Source: Haematobia irritans | Lineage: Eukaryota; Arthropoda; Insecta; Diptera; Muscidae | NCBI RefSeq assembly: GCF_050003625.1 | Contig: NC_134401.1 | Location: forward strand, 94,218,852 to 94,282,851 | Direction of reading: 5' to 3' | Length of the DNA: 64,000 bases | In this document: positions 22,401 through 34,959 of the stretch, piece by piece | How the letters are laid out: the number at the start of each line of letters is the position of its first letter | Numbering within the stretch: the first letter of the stretch is position 1 | Notes under the pieces: model-generated | What the model was told of the DNA's origin: nothing | Databases searched by the model: none | The model's input: only the letters and a program-made list of their open reading frames with translations | Made by a program: the position numbers and the translations under genes

Positions 22401-25400
22401 GTATTCGTAGCAATCTTACAACGTAAATCTTACTGTTTAAAGGCATAATCGAATACTACTAGATAACATCAGTTGATACAGTGAGGGTCGTCAGGTTATC
22501 TTTTCCCACGCCGTTCAAACTTGGTCCTTTTCTGAAATCGATGCTGATGGGAGTTACACGTTTGCTCTAATATACGAGATGTAGTTTGGACGATTTAATC
22601 CACCGTCCGTAATAATATGCTGGGGCTCTAGGTATTCCTCTGGTAACAACAGGTATTCTATTCGCAGCACGATAGATTTCAAGGTTTGGGATCACTTAAT
22701 AGTTGGAATTCAGTTAGGAACTCGTAATATATTAGATGTCATTGAACCGACTCATAGATCCTTACCAGCAGCCAATATTTTCAGGATCTTTCTTCTTACC
22801 CTCTGCCATAGGTATGTAATGCATCAAAATTTTGGTGTCCGAGCATAAATCGGCCTTAAATAACGGGATATGATAATACTTAACCTAAATTTAACCTAGC
22901 TATATATGTCAGTTACTCCGTCTGTTGAAATCTCGCTAACTTCCAAGCGAAAAAAGATATTGCTCGAAACTTTGCACTATTAGTTCTTATAGATCTAGAA
23001 CGACTGGCATTGGCATAGATCCAATGAAAACGGGTCCCAAGATGTAAGTTCTTATTCTTTTCCTCCAATCCGGTTTAAATTTAACACATGGAGTCATCTG
23101 CTCACAACCACGTACAAATTTATCCATAATATATCCCTCATACACCCTGGCTATATGAAATTGTCTGTCAACCATAGGATTATTCGGAAGGGATGTCAAA
23201 AACAATTACCCTCTTACGGGAAATTGTTTTAGACATCCCTCGAATATAACAAAAGAGCAGAAGTTTGTGCGACTTTATTCCAATCTACCTTTCCCTCCAC
23301 TATTTTCTCTGTTGTGAGTGAAGTGGTTGTTCTCCTTCTGGACAGTACAGTACTGGAACACCTTTCCCCATTTTCTATATTTCAAAGATGCTGAACAACC
23401 ATCGAAGGTATCAGAGCAGCATGTGACTCTTAGGGATCTTTATCGTTCTAAATTAGGTAATGTTGTAGAGGATGACAACAATTCTTAAATTTCCACTTAC
23501 TACTATACCACTGGACTACTATAGGTCCATTGTGATTCCTTGAGATAATTTTCTCAACTTCTACTTTCTGAGTTGGTCTCCTTTAAAGTCGCTGAAGAAT
23601 GTTCATTTATCAGTGGTCCTTAAAGTTGTTTAAAACATCCAATCAGAGGCCCTGATGAAGGCAAGTACGTTCCTTAACCATAGGCTGCTAATTCACGTCT
23701 GAGAGACTTATATCCACACCTTCATAGATAAACAATAATACGTCTCGCCGACGCATAATTATCTTTTCCGTAACTTCCAGTAGGTTTAGCTTTCTAGGGT
23801 TAAACTACACTCTCGCAGATCGGTGAGAGCGTGATCTAGGAGCCCAGCATCATGTTTCTTCTAAAGGATAATGCTGAACACTGGTACAGGAAGTAGTAAG
23901 AGTCTTCCGTAATTTCCCGATGCAGAAACCTTCTGCAAATGTCATTATCTTTATGGCCTATTCTTACCATATGTTTCCCAAGTGTGGTATGTTCAAATTA
24001 AAGGCCTCAGGAATTGAACATACCACCGAATTTCGCAATTCCCACGGTTTTTTCGTCCCTTCCGAAGAGGCCCAACGTCCTCGCCATAGATTATCATATT
24101 TGACACGAATCCTGTAAAGATATGAAGAAAGTGGAGGAAAAACGTTCTGCTTCTTCATTACCCATCTGCAGGTGACATTATGGTGTTCATTGAGCATTGC
24201 CCAAGGCCTTTATAGCAGTTTGACTGTTGATAATGAATTTGCTATCATTTCTGAATAAAGGGCTCATCAACAGCGACTCCACAGCTTTGATAACCATTGG
24301 GGGACTATGCAGTCTGAGTTCTCTGAAGGTTGTTTTCACTTTTCTATTGGAGCTCTTGATTGCAGATAGTATAAAGTATAGGTTTTCTGAGATTCCCAAA
24401 AATCGTCGACAGCTGTTTCTGAAAACTGATACTCCAACTTCAACTCAGTAAAACTTCAGGGTTTTCTTTTCTTAAATATATTCAAACTTTTCATCTTAGC
24501 CTGATACCGAAACAGGCGATTAACGTCGAAATGCATGATTCTAATTTACAATTAATTATTATTCGAGCTTTATAGACAAGGTTAGATTAGGTATAGTGAT
24601 ATTTTCCGTGGTGAACTTCCCTCTTATCACCGAGTGCTGCCCGATTCTATATTTAGCTGAATGAGAAGGGACCTAATTTTTATGGTCGAGTCCGAACGGC
24701 GTTCCACATTGCGGTGAAACCCCTTAGAGAAGCTTTGAAACACTCAGAAATGTCGCAAGCATTACTGGGAGGGGATATTCCACAGCTGAAAAACTTTTTG
24801 ATGTTCGGTCGAAACTTGGGTTGAACCCACGGCCCTATGTATGCAAGGCGGGCATGATAATCATTGCCTCTTTTCTTTGGCTTTATAGGCAAAGAAGATT
24901 AAGAAACCTGGATCAATAGTCATTGAAAAGAAAACGCCAGATACAAATCTATATGCGCCTGACTGTACATGTTCCCATTCGGGCGAATGAACTTTTCCAC
25001 AGTCTTTAGTATAGATCTGGGTCGGATAAATAACAATCAATTAGGCTAACTCTTACGACAAATTTTCCACTTACTTTGATTTAAAAAATTTCATTTCCGT
25101 TTTTCGTATTTTATAGTCCGTTTGTTTTGAGGAGAATAACCAACTTGTGGCACCCATTCAACATTCACTGAATCTCAAACAAAGCGAAACGAACAAAGTA
25201 AAATACTTACAACCAGGGGAATTCGAGAATCAACATCACATCGAATCCGAAGGCAATGATGCCATTTTACATGAACGCGACGATGATCTACAGACGAATT
25301 TCGATGTAGTTCTACAAAAACCAAAAGATAGCCAAAATTCCTCTCTACTGGGCAACGTACAGGGAAAATCAGCTCATGCCACCCAGGCATTGGCAAAGGA

Positions 25401-28400
25401 ACTCAATGTGGACGACCAACAACAGCAGCAACAATCAGAATTGGAAGCTGATAATTTGGATGCTTTATTGGAACATAGTTTCAGTGATGAAAATCTTGAT
25501 GTGGAATCCAAATTGAAATCGAAAGACAAAGTTAAAGATGATTCACTTGCACAGCCCAATTTATCTGTGGAGCCGAATCGACCTCCTAGTAATGCTGACT
25601 GTTGGAAAATACGTAGCTGTATTTTAGCCGAACGTTTGAATAATACCTTCGCCGTCAATGACTACTGTCCAAAACTGGGCAAGTCCGTTAATTTTACATA
25701 TGTTATTCCGCTGTCACGATTCTTCAAGGAGCAAAGCATTGAGCTGCATTTAACGTAAGTATCAATATGGCAATAGTTTTCCTCTGGGGAATGGGTTCAG
25801 TCCCCAGAATGTAGTTATGATTTGAATGACAGGCAGAGAATGAAGCCTATTCCTGTGTGTTTCCTCCCCGTGTGAATTTATCAAAATTACAACGATCCTA
25901 TTTTTTTCAGGTCATCACTACCTTTGCAGTGGGTTGTTTGCAATGGTAAACATTTAATAAATTCGTCACAGCCTGGCTTATCCGCCCACAACCTCAGTAA
26001 TAAGGCACATCATGTTCTACTAAGACTTCGCAACACATCACGACTCCAGCTCAATGTACCAAGCCGTGGCTACTTTGTTAAAGATTTAGTTTTCCGTGCC
26101 ACCAATGATACGGAAAAGGTATGTACCTGAAAAAATAAATGTATTAGAAAATTTCTGACACAGCTAAGAGATTTCCATGATGCAATAGTAAGTGGGTAAA
26201 CACAACTATAGTGATGTCGGTGGGCGAATACTTAGTTGCATGTGTTTCTTATGGTGTGACGCGACGGAAATCCCTCGCAGTAAATAATAGTGTTTTTCAA
26301 TTAAAATGTAATTGAATGCCATAAAACAGACTTGTTAAAATAGGACACCAAAGGGGTATAACTGTTACACCAGAGAACCGAAGATAGGTGAGAGGACACT
26401 TCTGGCTGCATAGGTGGTAGACCTAGATATCGCGATCCTATTCCGATTGTCGAGACACTATTTATTAGTATGAAATCTCTGTTATCAAAAATTTTTCTAA
26501 AATATTATTATATTAATATTATTTTATATTTTTATTTTCGATACAAATTTTCATATAAAAATATTTTTTCCATTTAAATTCAACAAAAAATGAAAATTTC
26601 TCGTAGTTATTTTTTTTCTATAACATATTGACAAAATTTTCTATTGAAATAAAATTTTGACAAAATTTTCTATAGAAATAGCATTTTAACAAACATTTCT
26701 ATAGAAATAAAATTTTGACAAAATTTTCCATAGAAATAAATTTTTAACAAAATTTTCTATACAAATAAAATTTTGACAAAATTTTCTATAGAAATAAAAT
26801 TTTGAAAAACTATTTCTATAGAAATATAATTTTGAAAAAATTTTGTACAGAAATAAAATATTGAAAAAATTTTGTACAGAAAAAAAAAATTTTGAAAAAA
26901 AAAAATCTATATAAATAAATTTTTGAAAAAAAATCTATAAAAATAAAATAATGACAAAATTTTCTATAGAAATAACATTTTGACAAAATTTTCTATAGAA
27001 ATAAAATTTTGACAAACTTTTCTATAGAATTAAAATTTTGACACAATTTTCAGTGGAAATTAAATTTTGACAAAATTTTCTATAGAAATAAAATTTTGAC
27101 ACAATTTTCTATAGAAATAAAATTTTGACAAAATTTTCGATAGAAACACAATAGAAATAAAATTTTCTATAGAAATAAAATTTTAACAAAATTTTCCACA
27201 GAAATAAAATTTTTAAAAAATTTTCCACAGAAATAAAATTTTGAAAAAATTTTGTACAAAAATAACATTTTGGGAAAATAAAATTATATATAAATAAAAT
27301 TTTGAAAAAAAACAAATTCTATAAAAATAAAATCATGACAACATTTTCCATAGAAATAAAATGTTCACAAAATTTTCTAAAGAAATAAAATTTTGACACA
27401 ATTTTCTATAGAAATAAAATTTTGACAAAATTTTCCATATAAATAATGCATTGACAAAATTTTCTACAGAAATACAATTTTGACAAAATTTTCCATAGAA
27501 ATAACATTTTGACAAAATTGTTCATAGAAATAGAATGTTGACAACATTTCTTATAGAAATAAAATTTTGACAAAATTATCTATAGAAATAAAGTTTTGAC
27601 AAAATTTTCTATAGAAATAAAATTTTGACAAAATTGTTCATAGAAATAAAATTTTGGCAACATTGTTCATAGAAATAAAATTTTGACACAATTTTCTATA
27701 GAAATAAAATTTTTACACAATTTTTATAGAAATAAAATTTTGACAAAATTTTCTATAGAAATAAACTTTTGACAAAATTTTCTATAGAAATAAAATTTTG
27801 ACAAAATTTTCTATAGAAATCAAATTTTCACAAAATTTTCTACGGAAATAAAATTTTGACAAAATTTTCCAAAGATATAAAATTTTCACAAAATTTTCTA
27901 TAGAAATAAAATTTTGACAAAATTTTCTATAGAAATAAAATTTTGACAAAATTTTCCATAGAAATAAAGTTTTGACAAAATTTTCTATAGAAATAAAATT
28001 TTGACAAAATTTTCCATAGAAATAAAATGTTCACAAAATTTCTATAGAAATAAAATTTTGATACTATTTTCTATAGAAATAAAATTTTGACAAAATTTTT
28101 CATATAAATAAAGTTTTGACAAAATTTTCTATAGAAATCAAATGTTGACAAAATTTTCCATATAAATAAAATTTTGACAAAATTGTTCATAGAAATAACA
28201 TTTTGACAAAATTGTTCATAGAAATAGAATGTTGACAAAATTTTCCAGAGAAATAAAATTTTAACAAAATTTTCTATAAAAATAAAATTTTAACAAAATT
28301 TTCTACAGAAATAAAATTTTGACAAAATTTTCTATAGAAATAAAATTTTGACAAAATTTTCTATAGAAATAAAGTTTTGACAAAATTTTCTATAGTAATA

Positions 28401-30858
28401 AAACCTTGACAAAAAATTCTATAGAAATAAAATTTTGACAAAATTGTTCATAGAAATAAAATCTTGGCAACATTTTTTATAGAAATAAAATTTTTACAAA
28501 ATTTTCCAGAGAAATAAAATTTTAACAAAATTTTCTACAGAAATAAAATTTTGAAAAAAAATTCTATAGAAATATAATTTTGAAAAAATTTTGTACAGAA
28601 GTAAAATTTTGAAAAACTTTTGTACAGAAATAAAATTTTGAAATAAAAATCTATATAAATAAAATTTTGAAAAAACAAATTCTATAAAAATAAAATCATG
28701 ACAACATTTTCCATAGAAATAAAATTTTCACAAAATTTTCTATAGAAATAAAATTTTGACACAATTTTCTATAGAAATAAGATTTTGACACAATTTTCTA
28801 TAGAAATAAAGTTTTGACAAAATTTTCGATAGAAATAAAATTTTGACAAAATTATCTATAGAAATAAAATTTTCACAAAATTTTCTAGAGAAATAAAATT
28901 TTCACAAAATTTTCTACAGAAATAAAATATTGACAAAATTTTCCATAGAAATAAAATTTTAACAAAATTTTCTATAGAAATAAAATTTTAACACAATTTG
29001 CTATAGAAATAAAATTTTGACAAAATTTTCCATATAAATAAAGTTTTGACAAAATTTTCTATAGAAATAAAATTTTGACAAAATTTTCCATAGAAATAAA
29101 ATCATGACAACATTTTCCATAGAAATAAAATGTTCGCAAAATTTTCTATAGAAATAAAATTTTGACACTATTTTCTATAGAAATAAAATTTTGACAAAAT
29201 TTTCCATATAAATAAAGTTTTGATAAAATTTTCTATAGAAATAAAATTTTGACACTATTTTCTATAGAAATAAAATTTTGACAAAATTTTCCATATAAAT
29301 AAAGTTTTGACAAAATTTTCTATAGAAATAAAATTTTGACAAAATTTTCCAGAGAAATAAAATTTTGACAAAATTTTCCAGAGAAATAAAATTTTAACAA
29401 AATTTTCTATAAAAATAAAATTTTAACAAAATTTTCCGTATAAATAAAGTTTTGACAAAATTTTCTATAGAAATAAAATTTTGACAAAATTTTCCAGAGA
29501 AATAAAATTTTGGCAAAATTTTCTATAGAAATAAAATTTTGACACAATTTTCTATAGAAATAAAATTTTGGCACAATTTTCTATAGAAATAAAGTTTTGA
29601 CAAAATTTTCTATAGAAATAAAATTTTTACTAAATTTTCCATAGAAATAAAATTTTGACAAAATTGTTCATAGAAATAAAATTTTGACAATATTTTTTAT
29701 AGAAATAAAATTTTGACAAAATTTTCCAGAGAAATAAAATTTTGACAAAATTTTCCAGAGAAATAAAATTTTAACAAAATTTTCTATAAAAATAAAATTT
29801 TAACAAAATTTTCTACAGAAATGAAATTTTGAAAAAAAAAATCTATAGAAATAAAATTTTGACAAAATTTTCTATAGAAATAAAATTTTGATAAAATTTT
29901 CTATAGAAATAAAATGTTGACAAAATTTTCTATAGAAATAAAATTTTGACAAAATTTTCTATAGAAATAAAATTTTGACAAACTTTTCTATAGAAATAAA
30001 ATTTTGACAAAATTTTCCATAAAAATAAAATTTTAACAAAATTTTCTACAGAAATAAAATTTTGAGAAAAAAATTTCTATAGAAATAACATAGCTCCCGA
30101 TTTTGAAAAATTGACCCTTATGACATTATCTTTGACCATAGTGGCCTCATTTATTAACCGATCTAACTCAAATTTAGCACAGGATAATCTCCTGTAATAT
30201 CAACCAAACCTGAAAAATTTAATCCAAATCGGTTCAGTTTTAGATATAGCTCCCATATATATGCAACGCTCGATTTTCCCAAATTTGGCCATAATACTCT
30301 TATTTATTAACCAATGTTATTCAAAATTCAAATTTTGAAATATTAGCCGATTGTGGTTAGACTTATATGTAGCTCTTACGGAAATATATTTCCCAAGTTT
30401 CACAAATTTGGATTTATTACCCACACTAATTGAGCGATTCCATCCTTTTTAATAATGGACTCAATATTAGTGACATACTAACTCTATAGGTGCAAAATCA
30501 ACTATAGCTCTTAATATCAGACATTTCTGCTCAGATTGTGACAAGACTCCCATAAACATGTACCCCTTTATGTTCTTAAATATGGAAACCTATACCAATG
30601 ATACCCCCCACAAATTCTTATGTTTACTAATTCAGTAGGGGTGGTTTAGAGTATGATATAGTCGGCCCCGCCCGACTTTCTACTTTACTTACTTGTTTAT
30701 CATGGACTTTCTCGTTTTATAAATAGTGCAAAAAACATAATTAACGTAATGCTCTTTTTTTGCTTCCTTTACAGACCAATAATTTATGCCACGAAAAACC
30801 CACTGAAACCAATACAATATTGCAGTACAATTTTAGAATCCTAAGAGATTGTGATTAA
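16430..30858 (+). CDS. Myrf: Myelin regulatory factor (MYRF) orthologue, 5'-partial, six exons
   Basis: Exons are 16430-18131, 19308-20192, 20258-21560, 25117-25754, 25911-26118 and 30775-30858 (stop). All junctions are GT-AG and reading phases fit, giving about 1605 codons. The first exon begins at an acceptor (TCTTTGCAG), so upstream coding exons are missing or unrecognised. Order of parts: Q/N/S/H-rich amino half; basic SSRKRK (nuclear signal, near 17500); NDT80-like DNA-binding domain from about 17790 across the first intron to about 19580; intramolecular chaperone/S74 autoprocessing domain from about 19600 with SDSRAK, where Ser (19678-19680) and Lys (19693-19695) fit the family's Ser-Lys dyad; coiled coil near 19950-20080; one membrane segment across the 20192/20258 junction; long Ser-rich linker; Cys-containing C-terminal MYRF domain (25590-30858). 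Family knowledge: an ER-anchored trimer that self-cleaves and releases a nuclear transcription factor. The last intron holds a 3.5-kb minisatellite. Family assignment is firm; the 5' end is unknown. Confidence 0.93.
18132..19307 (+). other. Myrf intron with degraded SINE and possible RNase H remnant
   Basis: 18500-18620 resembles the SINE body in + orientation (CATTGAG..TTAACTTAGTAATAAGAGAG..CACAATGGACAGAATTGTCT). 18663-19001 on the minus strand is open and faintly recalls a LINE RNase H tract ([15 protein letters not shown]), low confidence. Boundaries GTAAGTATA and TTTTCAG. Confidence 0.4.
21780..22340 (+). repeat. Degenerate tandem repeat in a Myrf intron
   Basis: Imperfect units with TTTCCCTGAATTTATTCTCG, TCAGGTTCTTCC and TTCCTGAGTCTTATATAGAGG recur four to five times. 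The units are old and diverged. Confidence 0.65.
22895..23130 (+). mobile_element. Decayed DINE-1-like fragment
   Basis: CTCCGTCTGTTGAAATCTCG and CTAACTTCCAAGCGAAAAAAG followed by TGCTCGAAACTTTGCAC align with the region after the (GTCY)n core in the copy at 7020. Confidence 0.6.
23131..24577. other. Myrf intron, no recognised gene
   Basis: Short frames only. The minus-strand frame 24187-24399 ends [13 protein letters not shown], faintly like a LINE RNase H tract (DSQAAIKAL), too weak for a firm call. Confidence 0.35.
24578..24870 (-). mobile_element. tRNA-derived SINE, diverged copy
   Basis: Minus-strand copy with GCATGATAATCATTGCCTC-type head, B-box region GGGTTGAACCC on the + strand, and CATTGCGGTGAAACCCCTT body. 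The tail is short. Confidence 0.75.
26600..30085 (+). repeat. 3.5-kb array of the 29-bp minisatellite in the last Myrf intron
   Basis: About 120 units of TTTTGACAAAATTTTC followed by TATAGAAATAAAA; each contains the palindrome TTTCTATAGAAA and an AAAATTTT. Variant units (TGTTCATAG, CCATAG, CAGAG, TTGAAAAAAA) recur in blocks: the CAAATTCTATAAAAATAAAA then TCATGACAAC block occurs at 27310 and 28675, and a related one at 29098, so higher-order amplification took place. The right side runs directly into a DINE 3' part. Confidence 0.95.
30086..30692 (+). mobile_element. 3' part of a DINE-1-like element
   Basis: Modules with TAGATATAGCTCCCATATAT, GATTTTGAAAAATTGACCC, then ATAGTCGGCCCCGCCCGACT and CTTACTTGTTT. 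The 5' part is not seen left of the array with certainty. Confidence 0.75.
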
Positions 30859-31659
30859 CGCATACACTCAATACGCAATTCGATGGACTATAAATAAATT
30901 TCATGATCTAGACACCTGATGTACAAAGGACATCAATACTAACAACTAAAAAACACCTAAGGAAGAACAAGAAGTAGAAGCTGAATGAAAACAAACCAAC
31001 ACCAACAACATTAGCGCAAAATACAATTACATATATATAATTTACTGAAAAAAATATAGCTATTTTGAATATTATTACATTTATTCTTATTACTTTTATA
31101 TTTACCACCCTAAATGTTATTGCTAAATTAGGTTTTACTTTTTATATCACATTTTGTGTTTAAGTTAAAATTATTCATTTTCGAAGTTGTAGTTCATGCA
31201 AAACTCCTACTAGAATCGATCAAATTTAGATTTTGTAAATACGAACAAAGCAAAAATGAACAAATTTCTTTTTTTTTTTGTATTGCTTAAAATTTCCCTC
31301 TTCCATTCATTCCAGCATTCTAGAGGAATTGGAAATTAGAAAACTCCCAATATTAACAAATAGCATACATTTTTCACTGCTGTAGAACATAGATCGAATA
31401 TTACAGAAATAAAAACAAAAAATAATGATGATTAAAATAATTATAATTTAATTTTAATATATGAAAAATTATATAGTTACAAATAATGATGATGACGATG
31501 ATAAGAGTAAGAGGATGATAATAAAAAAAATATCTATGATCATTAAATATTTATTTAAAGAAAATATTTAGAAAATTTTCAAATATAATTTCGGATGTTG
31601 TTGTTTTATTTCGAATCTTATGTATGAAAATAAATTGAAGGGTGTCAAGGGTTTTCGGC
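30859..31659 (+). other. Probable Myrf 3' untranslated region and downstream spacer
   Basis: AT-rich with AATAAA at 30893 and near 31407. No repeat shared elsewhere in the window and no coding gene. Confidence 0.45.
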
Positions 31660-32226
31660 CACGGTTCCCACTCGAGCCATAAATAATCTACCAAAAAAAC
31701 AAGAAATGTTATTTTGCAACATTTTCTTTCTATAGAAAATTTTGTTAACATTTTATTTCTATAGAAATTTTGTTAACATTTTAATTCTAGAGAATTTATG
31801 TCAAAATTTTATTTCTAAAGAATTTTTGTCAAAATTTTATTTCTATAGAAAATTTTATCAAAATTTATAATTTATAAATAGAAAATTTTGTCAAAATTTT
31901 ATTTCTATAGAAAATTTTGTCAACATTTTATTTCTATAGAAATTTTGTTAACATTTTATTTGTATAGAAATTTTGTTAAAATTTTATTTCTATAGAATTT
32001 TTGTCAAAATTTTATTTCTATAGAATTTTTGTCAAAATTTTATTTCTATAGAAAATTTTGTCAAAATTTCATTTCTAAGAAAATTTTGTCAAAATTTTAT
32101 TTTTTTAGAAATTTTGTCAAGATGTTCTTTATATAGAAATTTTGTTAAAATTAAAAATAAAAATATTTCTATAGAAAATTTGGCCAAAATTTTATTTCTA
32201 TTATTTATTTCTATTGTCAAAATTTT

Positions 32227-33557
32227 GGGGAGCCACCGTGGTGCAATGGATAGCATGCCCGCCTTGCATACACAAGGTCGTGGGTTCGATTCCTGCTTCG
32301 ACCGAACACCAAAATGTTTTTCAGCGGTGGATTATCCCACCTCAGTAATGTGATGGTGACATTTCTGAGGATTTCAAAGCTTATCTAAGTGGTTTCACTG
32401 CAATGTGGAACGCCGTTCGGACTCGGCTATAAAAAGGAGGTCTCTTGTCATTGAGCTTAACATGGAATCGGGCAGCACTCAGTGATAAGAGAGAAGTTCA
32501 CTAATGTGGTACCACAATGGACTGAATAGTCTAAGTGAGCCTGATGCATCGGGCTGCCACTACACGGTTGAAAAAGACTGTTTTTCATATGTTTGGCTAT
32601 AAACATTATATGTTTGGAACACAAATTTTTAAACACAATATTTTTGAGTGCAAGCATATAATGTTCATAAACTAGCATAACATGTTTGGGACATATATGT
32701 TAATATGTTAGAACATATTATGTTTGGGACATAAAATGTTTGTAAATATAATATGCTTGGATGCAAACATATATTAATTTAGAAATAGCCTATAAACATA
32801 TTTGTGTTTAGTAGCTTGGAGCGCTATTTAACAGGGAGCGATATTGAATTAAGTTGGTGGTTGTTGCTTGTTATTACAAAATTAACATTTTATTTTTCCT
32901 TAGGCAATTGATCAGCTACTTCTTTGATCCTTATAAACTGTGTGGTCCGCTGTTCGAATCCCCGTACGGCAAAAGGTAAAATTAAAATAAAAAAAATCAT
33001 AAAATTGAATAATTTCTTCTACAATGTTTGTATTACAGAAAAAGGTGCTAAGAACTAAAAAATCTCGTGGAAGTGAGAAAGATGTGGGGGAATATACAAT
33101 TAGGCAGAAACAAAATTTTGAGCATTCAGGTCGAAAACCTATGTTGTTAGCACCTATATTACCTGTTTATTTTCATAATTCATTATGATTGTAAATATAT
33201 AAATAAATAAATAAAATTTTGAGCACAATATTGTTTGGGAGAATTTTTTTTAAGCATATAATATTTTTGGGTGCAAAATGCTTCCAAACATATTATATGT
33301 TTACATAATAACATATTGTTTTTTTGGAAGACAACATTATTGAATTTGGATAAAAAAATACAAAATGTTTGGAACTTAGATTACCCAAACATATATTGTT
33401 TAGACCAATATGCTTTCAAACATATTATATATTGGAAGAGATCAAACATATAAATGTTTGGGCAATACCCAAAAATGTATATGCTTGAAGCAAAATATGT
33501 TTGGGAGTATATGTTACAGAAGCGATTTTTTGTGAGGGTGTATACCTAACCTAACCC
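32227..33557 (+). mobile_element. tRNA-derived SINE, split by a MITE
   Basis: Head GGGGAGCCACCGTGGTGCAA; A-box-like TGGTGCAATGG (32239-32249), B-box GGTTCGATTCC (32283-32293). The body runs to 32562, then a 980-bp element intervenes, and the tail ACCTAACCTAACCC resumes at 33543. Flanking 12-bp duplications TGTCAAAATTTT are at 32215-32226 and 33559-33570. Orientation is opposite to most other copies here. Confidence 0.88.
32563..33542 (+). mobile_element. ATATGTTTGG-rich MITE inserted in the SINE tail
   Basis: Ends TACACGGTTGAAAAAGACTG and GCGATTTTTTGTGAGGGTGTA are weakly inverted (CACNNT..AAAAA) and sit between TA dinucleotides. The interior repeats ATATGTTTGG/AAACATAT many times. A central part (32810-33230) has the pol III B-box-like GTTCGAATCCC at 32953-32963. 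No coding capacity. Confidence 0.65.
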
Positions 33558-33732
33558 ATGTCAAAATTTTAGTTTTTTAGAAATTTTGTCAAAATTTTAT
33601 TTCTATAGAAATTTTGTTAAAAATTTATTTCTGTAGATAATTTTGTCAACATTTTATTTCTATAGAAAATTTTTTCAAAATTTTATTTCTATGTTTTGGA
33701 AAATTTTGTCAAAATTTTATTTCTGTTTTTTT

Positions 33733-33836
33733 TTTTGATTTCAGCTTAAAACCATGCATTGACTAAACTACAAGTGTATGGTTTTAAGCTGAAATCAAAA
33801 AACAACAACAATGATTAAAGAACAAAACCAACAATA
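33733..33836 (+). repeat. Inverted-repeat terminus of a PLE/retrozyme-like element
   Basis: TTTGATTTCAGCTTAAAACC (33735) and GGTTTTAAGCTGAAATCAAA (33780) form a perfect 24-bp stem (with flanking bases) around TGACTAAACTACAAGTG. The right arm continues into AACAACAACAATGATTAAAG and CAACAATAACAA, identical to the tail at 35356-35400. Confidence 0.75.
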
Positions 33837-34959
33837 ACAAGTATATACGGCCGTAAGTTCGGCCAGGCCGAATCTTATGTACCCTCCACCATGGATTGCG
33901 TAGAAACTTCTACGAAAGACTGTCATCCACATCGTTTTCTAAATTGTGAGTTAGTTCATACGTGGTAGAGAGGCAGAATTGAAATATGGGGGTCACCAAT
34001 TTCATGGACCAATTTTTATGTGATTGGGGATCGATTTATCTGGGGGCTATATTTAACTATAGACCGATATGGACCTAGTTAGTCATGGTTGTTAACGGCC
34101 ATATACTAGCACAATGTACCAAATTTCAACTGACTCGGATGAAATTTGCTCCTCCAAGAGGCTCCAAAACCAAACCTCGGGATCGGTTTATATAGGGGGC
34201 TATATATGATTATGGACTGATATGGACCACTTTTGGCATGGTTGTTAAATATCATATACTACCACCACGTACCAAATTTCAATCAGATCGGATGAATTGT
34301 GCTTCTCCATAAGGCACCGGAGGTCAAATTTGGGGATCGGTTTATATGGGGGCTATATATAATTATGGACTGATATGAACCAATTCCTGCATGGTTGTTG
34401 GATACCATATACTAACATCACGTACCAAATTTCTGCTGAATCAGATGAATTTTGGTCTTCCAAGAGGCTCCGGAGGTCAAATCTGGTGATCGGTTTATAT
34501 GGGGGCTATATATAATTATGGACCGATGTGGACCAATTTTTGCATGGTCATTAGATACCATATACTAACACCATGTACGAAATTTCAGCCGGATCGGATG
34601 AAATTTGCTTCTCTTAGAGGCTCCGCAAGCCAAATCGGGGGATCGGTTTATATGGGGGCTATATATAATTATGGACCGATGTGGACCAATTTTTGCATGG
34701 TCATTAGATACCATATACTAACACCAGCCGGATCGGATGAAATTTGCTTCTCTTAGAGGATTCGCAAGCCAAATTTGGGAGTCCGTTTATATGGGGGCTA
34801 TATGTAAAAGTGGACCGATATGGCCCATTTACAATACCACCCGACCTACATGAATAGCAACTACTTGTGCCAAGTTTCAAGTCGATGGGACGGACGGACA
34901 TGCTCAGATCGACCCAGAATTTCACCACGACCCAGAATATATACATTTTATGGGGTATA
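33837..34959 (-). mobile_element. DINE-1-like element, minus orientation
   Basis: Reads backward: AACAAGTATATACGGCCG and TTCGGCCAGGCCGAA hairpin at 33858, modules GGTTTATATGGGGGCTATAT (six to seven), GACGGACGGACATG core near 34890 and a TTTTATGGGGTATAA end. It is inserted inside the tail of the hammerhead-bearing repeat. Confidence 0.82.

Larger units (their letters stand above)
31660..33725 (-). repeat. 29-bp minisatellite array with hAT-like terminus, interrupted by a SINE
   Basis: The left end CACGGTTCCCACTCGAGCC and AATAATCTACC precede units of TTTTATTTCTATAGAAAATT then TTGTCAAAA (31720-32226). The array resumes at 33559-33725 after a SINE inserted in it. Confidence 0.85.

Noticed and set aside
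24500..24545. Another hammerhead (CTGATACCGAAACAGG..GTCGAAATG)
   Set aside because: The core order is wrong and no stem II or III can be drawn.
26600..30085. Regular 29-bp spacing resembling a CRISPR array
   Set aside because: Units are contiguous without unique spacers, lie in an intron of an animal gene and have no cas genes; it is a minisatellite.
32227..32300. A tRNA gene
   Set aside because: A- and B-boxes are present but the cloverleaf is imperfect and the sequence continues into a SINE body found several times in the window.
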